This document shows positions 34,549 to 41,695 of a stretch of DNA of 49,233 nucleotides, piece after piece. Source of the DNA: SAR324 cluster bacterium (GTDB lineage Bacteria; SAR324; XYD2-FULL-50-16). Below the pieces are notes generated by a model. That model was not told the DNA's origin, did no database searches, and saw only the letters and a program-made list of their open reading frames with translations. Location: NCBI GenBank assembly GCA_028280735.1, contig JANQLH010000145.1, forward strand, positions 1-49,233, given 5' to 3'. The stretch's first letter is position 1. Each line of letters starts with the position of its first letter. The position numbers and the translations under genes are program-made.

Positions 34549-34625
34549 CTGCCGAATTAACATTTAATCGTTTATTCTGTTTCGATTACCGTTTCATTCA
34601 TAAAGAGTTCAGTATAGGGATCAGC

Positions 34626-35510
34626 TCATTTTCGATACCGCATGTTTATCAGAGCCCCGCTGATGATAAAAAGAGCACCCAAAAGCGTCACCAGGGTGGG
34701 GGTTTCATCGAACAGGGACCATCCGAGCAGGGCTGCGAAAACTATCTGCACATAGGAATAAGCCATTGCCTTCCCTGCTTTTTCTGTTTGCATGGCCTTG
34801 GTCAATCCAATTTGACCAACCTGGGTGAAAATGCCTACCAGTAACAACCATATCCAGGTGGTTCCTGACGGCATGACAAAATTGTTTCCCAAAAGTAAAA
34901 CCGAAACAGGCAAGGCAATGATGGGAAAGTAGAAAATAATAACCGATGGATCCTCGGTCTTGCTGAGTTGCCTCACAAACACATAGGCAACAGCGCTTCC
35001 CAGGGCTCCCAGTAAGGCTGCTACAACACCATCTAGGGGAAGGGCTCCGGCACTGATCATGACATTGCCGAGGAGAATTTCGGGATTAACCATGACCAGC
35101 AGACCAATCAAACTGAGAACAATGCTGACAATGGTTGAACGCTGGATCACCTCTTTCAGGAAAGCAAAGGCCAGCAAGGCTGTAAATAGGGGATTAAGAT
35201 ATTGTACCAGGGTTGCTTCCGCCAGAGGAAGGACTGTCACTGCATAGAATACGCACACCAGGGCCAGGGTGCCGGTCAGTCCCCTTGCCATCAGTAACAA
35301 CTTGTTGTGTCCCCAGATGCTGATGCCCTTTCGCCTGACGTCCAGATAACTGATACAACATGAAACCAGAGCCCTTGCGGCAACAATTTCCAACACAGGA
35401 ATACCGTCATGGCCGGCCGCCTTAACACAGGCCCCCATCAAGGCAAACCCCAGGGCTGACAGGACCATATAACGCGCGCTGATGGGAATTTCGATCGGTT
35501 TTGTATCCAT
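34626..35510 (-). CDS. DMT/EamA family transporter
   Basis: A 294-residue inner-membrane protein with ten hydrophobic helices arranged as two EamA repeats (for example YLNPLFTALLAFAFLKEVI in the first, VQIVFAALLGWSLFDE in the second). Drug/metabolite transporters of this type export amino acids, nucleobases or other metabolites; the substrate cannot be read from sequence. It stands alone, 164 bp from the ElbB-like gene. Confidence 0.85.
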   Translation of the reverse strand: MDTKPIEIPISARYMVLSALGFALMGACVKAAGHDGIPVLEIVAARALVSCCISYLDVRRKGISIWGHNKLLLMARGLTGTLALVCVFYAVTVLPLAEATLVQYLNPLFTALLAFAFLKEVIQRSTIVSIVLSLIGLLVMVNPEILLGNVMISAGALPLDGVVAALLGALGSAVAYVFVRQLSKTEDPSVIIFYFPIIALPVSVLLLGNNFVMPSGTTWIWLLLVGIFTQVGQIGLTKAMQTEKAGKAMAYSYVQIVFAALLGWSLFDETPTLVTLLGALFIISGALINMRYRK

Positions 35511-35609
35511 AATCGAATCAGGATATCACAGGATGGAAAAAGGTAAAACAGAGGATGTCAATACAGTATTGCCCCTGCAAGAATCACAGGGAAAAAAGCA
35601 AGGAAGTTG

Positions 35610-35661
35610 GGTTGGATCAGGTTGTTTGTTTTGTTTATCACCTCAATCCAACCTCCTTTTT
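35610..35661. terminator. Terminator hairpin after the ElbB-like gene
   Basis: GGTTGGAT-c-AGGT (35610-35622) pairs with ACCT-ca-ATCCAACC (35640-35653), about 12 bp. CTTTTTT follows on the plus strand and a T-rich stretch follows on the minus strand. It lies 15-65 bp past the stop codon of the minus-strand ElbB-like gene. Confidence 0.5.
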
Positions 35662-35674
35662 TAATCTATCGTGG

Positions 35675-36337
35675 TTACAGCATTTGCTTCAGTTTCGCGA
35701 CGGCAGCCTCAGCACCTCGAATGATCTGCCCCAGACCGGCATCCAACATATAACAGGGAGCTGTTATCAGCTTCAAATCCTCATCCACGACCACCTCTTC
35801 ATGATTGGTCTCCTGGTGCTTAGCTCCCATCTTCTCCAGGTTTTGCGAATGTTCCGTATCGCCTCCCAGTGTCAACGTTGGAGTATTGTCTTTAAACAGC
35901 GCAGATAAGATAACCGGGGCAATACATAAGGCCACAATTGGTTTTCCTGCCTGGTTTGCTTTTTTTAGGGTTTCTGCGACTTCCGGATTGACCTGCATGT
36001 TCGGTCCATCGACTGCGTAATTGGAAAGGTTTTTCGCGGCACCAAATCCACCGGGCAGCAGAACAGCATCCACCTCGTCAACTATACCTGGAGTTAACGC
36101 CTTAATATTGCCCCTGGCAATACGTGCCGATTCGACCAGAACGTTTCTTTTCTCGCCCTCAGCCGGTTGACCGACCAGATGATTGATGACATGCATTTGC
36201 TCGACATCCGGAGCAACACAGACTGCCTCCAGATTATGATTTTCAAGGGCATACAGGGCGGCGACAGACTCGTGAATTTCAGCTCCGTCGTAAACACCGC
36301 ATCCGGATAATAGGACAGCAACTTTTTTACTATTCAT
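35675..36337 (-). CDS. elbB: ElbB-like isoprenoid-biosynthesis glyoxalase (DJ-1/PfpI fold)
   Basis: A 220-residue protein of the DJ-1/PfpI superfamily matching ElbB: VLLSGCGVYDGAEIHE at 8-23, LLPGGFGAAKNLSNYA, and the nucleophile elbow ALCIAPV with its Cys. ElbB was linked genetically to isoprenoid synthesis and shows glyoxalase III activity towards glyoxal. The length is normal. Lone gene with its own terminator. Confidence 0.9.
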   Translation of the reverse strand: MNSKKVAVLLSGCGVYDGAEIHESVAALYALENHNLEAVCVAPDVEQMHVINHLVGQPAEGEKRNVLVESARIARGNIKALTPGIVDEVDAVLLPGGFGAAKNLSNYAVDGPNMQVNPEVAETLKKANQAGKPIVALCIAPVILSALFKDNTPTLTLGGDTEHSQNLEKMGAKHQETNHEEVVVDEDLKLITAPCYMLDAGLGQIIRGAEAAVAKLKQML

Positions 36338-37439
36338 GATGATTAGCTCCTGATAGTGATTTGAAATTAAGTATTTGATAAAATAGGGGAATATTGTTTT
36401 TCTAAACCTTAAATGTGGATGATAGGGAATATGGTTTTCTGTGTCAAGGTGATGAACAAGTTGGGTGCACCAAAAAGTTCCGGAACTTCCGGCAGCCGTT
36501 CTTTATTGATGCTTTGTATCGTCCCGACGGGACCTGAATACCAGTTAAAACCGCCGGCTACTACGATGCCACCCCGACGGTGTTTAATTGAATAGTCAAC
36601 CATGCTTCAAAACTATTTTGATGATGACAACCAAGTTAACCTTGAAAGCAGTTTGTTCTCCATTAATACCTTGGAGGCTTTGCTATAAAAGAGCACTTTT
36701 CAGAGCTCCGTAGGAGCGGCATACAATGGCCAATGGTTTGAATCACTGGTCTTAAGACCTTACCATATAAAAGGTCCCGGAGGGACGACATGAAAACTCA
36801 AATGATTAAGTTTTAGTGCCCGACTCAGTGTTGAGCAAAAAAGTGTCCCCGAATGTTTTTAGTGCACCCAACAAGTTTAAAATAACGGATCTATAGCGTA
36901 GAACATATCATTCAGATGAAGACAGGCAACATTTAGGATTATTGATTGAAAGCTGTATTCGACTATTCATCCATCTTTATACAAATGTGGGGTAGATATA
37001 GGAGAGTGGTGACGAATCAATCGTTTAGAAACTAAAAAACAAACAAAAAATCCACAACACGAAATCCTGGTTTCTTGTATGCGAATTTTTATTCAACTAT
37101 CGCATTCTGTTAACAAGTTCTTGACACTCGTTGTCTTTAGAAGAATGTGAAATATATTAAATACAACTTCGTATATATGTATTTTTGATCTTTGCATTGA
37201 CAAAGCATATCGGTTTAATTATTTTTTTTAGATAGATACCCGTTTCCGCAAAGGCTGCCATCCGATTCGAGGTTTGTATCGTATTCCGCACCAAATACCG
37301 GTCTTTCAAATTGATGAGGCAGATTGACCGCAGGGAGCAAGCATGCTGGTTGATCGGTGGTATCAACGGCGGAGGCCTTACGAGACCCGATGCTGATCAA
37401 AGACATCATCAGTCCCTTTTTCAACTATGGAGGTAAATA
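36338..37439. other. 1.1-kb intergenic region with short palindromes, no supported gene
   Basis: No coding frame shows a recognisable protein. Related palindromes GTCCCGACGGGAC (36521-36533) and GTCCC-GGA-GGGAC (36774-36786), an accompanying CCACCCCGACGG piece near 36570 and AGCTCCGTAGGAGCGGC near 36708 look like mobile or recombining intergenic hairpin modules. The last 300 bp are A/T-rich and hold the promoter region of the helical-repeat gene. Confidence 0.5.
37168..37185 (+). promoter_or_regulatory. TTCGTATATATGTATTTT motif before the helical-repeat gene
   Basis: This sequence closely matches TTCGTATATAGATATTTT at 40330-40347 in the promoter of the FeoC-like gene, and more loosely the promoter motifs at 40674-40691, 44788-44804 and 18971-18982. 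It lies about 255 bp before the helical-repeat gene, so a long leader would be needed. Confidence 0.4.
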
Positions 37440-39488
37440 ATGGCTACAAGAGAAGAACTGGAAGAAAAATTTGATGAGTGCCAAGAGACACCGGAATTTG
37501 TGGCAGTTGCACTGGAAGCTTTTAATGATCTTGGTGACAAGGAATGGGCTGTGGAGGTCTTTGAAGAAGGCGCCGGCTGGGCGGCCACTGCAAAAGATTA
37601 TCTGGCATTGTTGAACGGAGCCAAGATTATACTGCAAGACGATGATAAAACAGCAGAGTATTTTGAGCAGGCAAAAAAAGCGTGTCGTAATGCTGATGAA
37701 CTAATTGAACTGGCAGTTGCCGCAGCGGATAGCAAGGATGAGAACGGTGCCCGTGATTTGTTCAGGGCCGCCGGTGACAAAGCTACTAAAGCTGCTGAAT
37801 TCCTTGGTCTTGCCAAGAAGGTCACCGATACCCTTGGTGACAAGGAACTGGCTTCGGAGTTAAGTGCCAAGGGGCAGGAAAAATGCTCCACCCCGGCTGA
37901 CTATGCCGATCTGGCCCGAGGATTGGCCAAGGATTTCAATGATCCGGAGCAGGCGAAAGAAGTGTTAAGCCAAGCTGTAGAATCATGCAAAAGCGGGGCT
38001 GACTATTCTGCCCTGGCTGCAAGTGCCGGCGAGTTATTCCCGGATAGTGATCTTGGTGTCACCATCTATCAATCGGCCGAGCAAAAAATTGAATCCGGAC
38101 TGGAGATGGGGAGTCTGGCAAAAGAGGCTGTGGCGGCGCTGGGTGATAAGGAATATGGCGCAAAACTATTTGCCAGGGCCAACGAGATGCTGGAAAGCGG
38201 TGAAGACCTGGTTAAACTTGCGGCTTTAATTCACGAAACCATCGCCGATAAAGAGATGACCCTGGCAGCCTACAAAAAGGCCGGGGATAAATTCAGTACC
38301 TTCAGGGAATTTGACAACCTGGCCGATGCCGTGCTTAAGGATACCGGGGACAAGGACTATGCCGGGCAGGCATATAAACTGGCGGCCAAAACCGAACCTG
38401 ATACACCGAAGCTGGTTAGTGTGGCTGAAAAGATGGCTGATGACATCGGTGACCTTGATGCCGCCATTGAAATCTTGCATCAGGCTGAGAATGCGGTGAA
38501 AAGCAATGATGAGTTTAAGGTCATGGCTGAAGCGGTTCTCAAATACGGCAAAGAGCAACAATGGCTGGATGATATTACCCTGCAAAAAGAGAAGAGAGAG
38601 AATAATTCGGACCTGTATGAGGGTTTCATCCAGAGGGAGCTGGATGCACAAGTTGCAGCCGCTTTGTGGAATCTCGGACACGATGTTATCCAAACCACCA
38701 AAGATCCCCCCTATGCACGCAAACTGTTTGCTGGTGCCGAGAAACTGGCAAGACATATCGAGGATTATATCACCCTGGCCGAGTTCGTAGTCAAGGACCT
38801 TGATGACAAAGAGTGGGCAAGCAGGATATATGAGCAACAATTCGATGCCGTCACAGAGTTCGCACGCAAAAGAAAGATTGTAGAAGCAATAGTTGAGGTT
38901 TTACAGGATCAGGCCAAAGGTAGGGATTACCTGAAAAATATGGAGGCAGATTGCAATCGTCCGGCAGAATTTATCAAGCTTGGTATCACCGTGCATAAAA
39001 TACTCAAAGACGAGGGTTGGACGCGCTCTCTGTTTCAGGAAGCACTGGTTAACAGTACCGATCGCTATACCCTTTTGAACCTGGCTGGTAAGATTATTAC
39101 CTACCTGGCCGATCGCAAATGGGCTGAAGAGATATATGACAGAATTGCGGACGAATCGTCAGATAAATTCGATTTTGAGCATCTTTTCCTAATTGTTGAG
39201 CAGCAAAGTAATGACTTGACCGTCTTGGAAAAACTGCATGAAAAGGCCGAAACGCGCTTGAAAGGTGCATTGGATTTAATGGCCCTGGCCGAAAGTGTTG
39301 CCCGACGCCTTGAATCCCAATCCTGGGCAAGTAAGCTTTACAAGAAAACAATGTCTGCTCCTGGTTTCGAAAAAGCCAAACATACCATCGCAACCAGTGT
39401 TGATAACACACTTGGAGACTCCAAATTGTCAGGCAGCATCAGGCTAAAAAGCAGCGGCTTTTTAGGCGGAGTATTCGGGAAGAAATAG
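37440..39488 (+). CDS. Large alpha-helical repeat protein of unknown function
   Basis: A 682-residue cytoplasmic protein made almost entirely of about 33-38-residue repeats of the form LGDKEWAxxLFxxA followed by LAxxV (examples: DLGDKEWAVEVFEEGA, TLGDKELASELSAKGQ, ALGDKEYGAKLFARAN, DLDDKEWASRIYEQQF, LADRKWAEEIYDRIAD). It should fold as an alpha solenoid similar to TPR or Sel1 arrays, so a protein-binding scaffold is likely. No signal peptide, membrane helix or catalytic motif was seen; the C-terminus (SGFLGGVFGKK) is Gly-rich. GGAGG precedes the ATG. Its promoter region carries a motif shared with nearby iron genes, so it may belong to the iron response. I do not recognise a named family. Confidence 0.8.
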   Translation: MATREELEEKFDECQETPEFVAVALEAFNDLGDKEWAVEVFEEGAGWAATAKDYLALLNGAKIILQDDDKTAEYFEQAKKACRNADELIELAVAAADSKDENGARDLFRAAGDKATKAAEFLGLAKKVTDTLGDKELASELSAKGQEKCSTPADYADLARGLAKDFNDPEQAKEVLSQAVESCKSGADYSALAASAGELFPDSDLGVTIYQSAEQKIESGLEMGSLAKEAVAALGDKEYGAKLFARANEMLESGEDLVKLAALIHETIADKEMTLAAYKKAGDKFSTFREFDNLADAVLKDTGDKDYAGQAYKLAAKTEPDTPKLVSVAEKMADDIGDLDAAIEILHQAENAVKSNDEFKVMAEAVLKYGKEQQWLDDITLQKEKRENNSDLYEGFIQRELDAQVAAALWNLGHDVIQTTKDPPYARKLFAGAEKLARHIEDYITLAEFVVKDLDDKEWASRIYEQQFDAVTEFARKRKIVEAIVEVLQDQAKGRDYLKNMEADCNRPAEFIKLGITVHKILKDEGWTRSLFQEALVNSTDRYTLLNLAGKIITYLADRKWAEEIYDRIADESSDKFDFEHLFLIVEQQSNDLTVLEKLHEKAETRLKGALDLMALAESVARRLESQSWASKLYKKTMSAPGFEKAKHTIATSVDNTLGDSKLSGSIRLKSSGFLGGVFGKK

Positions 39489-40021
39489 ATAACCTGCCGT
39501 TGAAGAAAATCGCGGGGCGGACCAAGCGAAGCGGACCGGCTTCCTGCTTGGCAATTTAATCTGATAGTCCGGTTGATGGGCGCGAGTTGCCCATCCCGGT
39601 GGTTCTTTTTCTCCCTCCATCAAGGGCACTTATAAATAAAATAGTGACACTACGTCCGCCCGAAAATGCATTTGTTTTAAACTCGGACCATCTCATCACG
39701 GCAACCGCCGGGGGATCAAAAACCTGGGTACCAACCAGCAGGAATACTGCAAGCAGAGATGGGCTAATCCACCTTCAACAAGGAAAGCTATTAAAGAATA
39801 TTTCGTTAAGTTCACCGGCGATTTTTATCTCTTTGACAAACATGGCGTGATCATCCGACAAGTCTTTCAGGTAGTGTATCCTGTGTTCGGAATGGACAAG
39901 GATTATTGCCACATTTAAAAAAAACACCATGTTTTTTGATTTAAAATATGAGCAAACGCCTAAGGTGAAACTTTGTTTGTGCAAAATCATGATATGAAAA
40001 AGAATGATTTGATTTTATCCA
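39489..40021. other. Intergenic, no supported gene
   Basis: About 530 bp between the helical-repeat gene and the FeoC-like gene. Short open frames occur on both strands but none has a start site or recognisable content. A G/C-rich piece at 39512-39535 (GGGGCGGACC, AAGCGGACCGG) may be repeat debris. Confidence 0.4.
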
Positions 40022-40237
40022 TCAGTTTATCCACCGGTATTGTTTTCTAGTGTGACATTTACAGTTTTTGCATTTGCCACAACTCGGTTTTTTGAAGAGC
40101 CGGGCTTCTTCATCATCCATGATGGTGTCCAGTATTTGTTTCATGGCTTCCAATTCCATATCGAAATAAAGCGATAATTCCCGGAGGGATACCTTTCCAC
40201 TTGCTTTCATATATTCTTTGATCTCAGTTACTAGCAT
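40022..40237 (-). CDS. feoC: FeoC-like winged-helix protein with Cys cluster
   Basis: A 71-residue protein. The N-terminus is a winged-helix unit (EIKEYMKASGKVSLRELSLYFDME) typical of FeoC, and the C-terminus carries four closely spaced cysteines (CGKCKNCKC) that in FeoC bind an oxygen-sensitive Fe-S cluster. FeoC binds or protects the FeoB transporter, and in some species regulates it. The ATG at 40237 has GGAG 8 bp upstream; an in-frame GTG lies two codons earlier. It is not in one operon with feoAB but lies 1.5 kb from feoB, on the same strand. Confidence 0.75.
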   Translation of the reverse strand: MLVTEIKEYMKASGKVSLRELSLYFDMELEAMKQILDTIMDDEEARLFKKPSCGKCKNCKCHTRKQYRWIN

Positions 40238-40329
40238 AAACACTCTCCATATCAGTTAAACAACAATTCACAAAAACTTCGCGGCAAATCAGTCTTTGAT
40301 AATATTTTTCTATGTGCGAAAAATGTTAA

Positions 40330-40363
40330 TTCGTATATAGATATTTTACTTTACTCCTGTCAA
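40330..40363 (-). promoter_or_regulatory. Promoter of the FeoC-like gene with overlapping motif
   Basis: On the minus strand TTGACA (40358-40363) is followed after 18 bp by TATATA (40334-40339). The plus-strand reading of this area is TTCGTATATAGATATTTT (40330-40347), the motif also seen before the helical-repeat gene, so a regulator bound here would cover the -10 box. Confidence 0.5.
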
Positions 40364-40655
40364 GGTTTTTAGCCAGTTTTTTTATCACAGGACCAGTCGG
40401 ACTTTATGAGGCGGCAGTATTATTAGGAATGCCTTTGTTGGATAGCGTCTTTCAGCCCATGCCTTGTGATTTGATAATTTTCAGGATCTGTCAGCAGGGA
40501 TAATAGAGGATCAAAATGGTGACAATTTTTAATATTTGGGATGATTTTAGAATTATATCATCAACTGTTTAAATCATCAGAAAGCTGTACTATTTGGAAT
40601 AATCGAATATTGAGGACTTGATAATTCATTCAGAGGTTTTGGTTGCATTTTGATG
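40364..40655. other. Divergent spacer, no gene seen
   Basis: A/T-rich sequence between the FeoC-like gene and the FeoB-associated peptide gene. Nothing beyond the two promoters at its ends could be supported. Confidence 0.35.
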
Positions 40656-40691
40656 TTGACATATAATAAAATGAAATATCGCATATACTAA
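40656..40691 (+). promoter_or_regulatory. Promoter region of the FeoB-associated peptide gene with shared motif
   Basis: TTGACA at 40656-40661 is followed by AAATATCGCATATACTAA at 40674-40691. The 12 bp CGCATATACTAA are identical to the motif upstream of the leftward ATPase operon (18971-18982, complement). TATACT inside it may be the -10 box or part of the operator; the spacing to TTGACA (22 bp) is too long for a standard pair. Confidence 0.5.
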
Positions 40692-40725
40692 AAAACTCTC
40701 CAAAATATTTTTTAAAAAGGTTCAT

Positions 40726-40896
40726 ATGGAAACAGTCATCGTCGTTCTTATAGTTTGTGTCGCAGTTGGGTATCTCGGTTACACATTCTATCGACAACTT
40801 TCCGGAAAGTGCAATTGCTCTTCCGGAAGTTCCTGTTCAGCCGAAATAAAGCATCAATGTGATTCCAATACCGAATCGTTAAATAAATTGACGTAA
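40726..40896 (+). CDS. FeoB-associated Cys-rich membrane peptide
   Basis: A 56-residue peptide: a membrane helix at the N-terminus (VIVVLIVCVAVGYLGYTFY), then KCNCSSGSSCSAEIKHQC. This is the layout of the FeoB_associated family, small Cys-rich proteins found beside feoB in many anaerobes. They may deliver or bind ferrous iron at the transporter. AAAAAGG precedes the ATG by 5 bp. It is read divergently from the FeoC-like gene and convergently to feoB, from a promoter region with a motif shared by other iron genes. Confidence 0.8.
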   Translation: METVIVVLIVCVAVGYLGYTFYRQLSGKCNCSSGSSCSAEIKHQCDSNTESLNKLT

Positions 40897-41656
40897 AAAG
40901 TGCCAAAAGAATCATCGGATGGGGTTCCATCTGAGCCAAATGGAACCTTGGTCAACCGCAGCAATATCTCACCAAAAGTTTCGCTACTCATGTTCAGAAT
41001 GTTATCTCGGCGAGACACGCCTTACTAAGTGACATAGCACCAATTACAGCCTGCCTCAGCAGTATGTTTAGAAAAGGAGAGACCTGTCAGAAATCATTGT
41101 TTCCAAATTTACATCACCAGGGAAGCAATTATAAAGAATCCGGGCCCAAATGACCCTGTTTTAGCGTGTTTATATCCTTCTTGCATCTTCTTTTTTTCGT
41201 TCACGGAAACGTGCACGATCACGTTCACGAGCACAGTTCGCCTTTTTGGCAAAGCCATTTGTTTTTAAAAGGGCTCAGAGGACTTGGTTTTCTTGGATAA
41301 ATAAAGAAAAGAAGTGAGGTGAAGTGAAAGGGAGGGAAAGCTTAAACGCTAAGTTGGTTTAGGTTATTTGATTTTTCTTCTGTCCCCTGAATGGGGACTT
41401 CATAAAAGCCCAGGGTGTTAACCCTGGGTAATAATCAAAAACCGATTTGCACTCTGAAAGAGTGCCTCATAATCGTAAAAACAGCAGTTCTTTTCGTTAT
41501 TGAAATGCTCCTTCAGAGCATGATTCAGGTAGAAACCTCAACATAGGGTTTCGCGTACGCTGCACCCCATGCTTTTATGAATTGCTCCTTTGGAGCAAAC
41601 GATTCAATACTAATATCGATAGGAATTGAGTATAAAGAAAAAAGCTTTAGAGGGGG
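40897..41656. other. Intergenic region with an array of perfect hairpins
   Basis: No gene seen. Five short hairpins follow one another: GTCCCC/GGGGAC (41382-41398), CCCAGGGT/ACCCTGGG (41409-41428), GCACTCT/AGAGTGC (41449-41465), ATGCTC/GAGCAT (41505-41521), TTGCTCC/GGAGCAA (41582-41598). Near 41210-41245 the sequence is a string of CACG/CGTG words (GTTCACG twice). Confidence 0.6.
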
Positions 41657-41686
41657 AAAACCCGACACCTGATGGCCGGGTTTTTT
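41657..41686. terminator. Terminator after feoB
   Basis: AAAACCCG (41657-41664) pairs with CGGGTTTT (41677-41684) around a 12-nt loop, 10 bp past the feoB stop codon. T-runs on both strands fit a terminator usable from either direction. Confidence 0.65.
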
Positions 41687-41695
41687 GTTACATCA

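Noticed and set aside
36409-36603. 64-codon minus-strand frame in the gene-free region
   Set aside because: Its sequence follows the palindromic intergenic modules; no start site or family.
38226-38840. 204-codon frame on the minus strand
   Set aside because: Antisense to the helical-repeat gene; the repeat periodicity of the plus strand explains the open frame.
39587-39850. 87-codon plus-strand frame and an overlapping minus-strand frame
   Set aside because: No ribosome binding site, no domain, competing frames of similar length.
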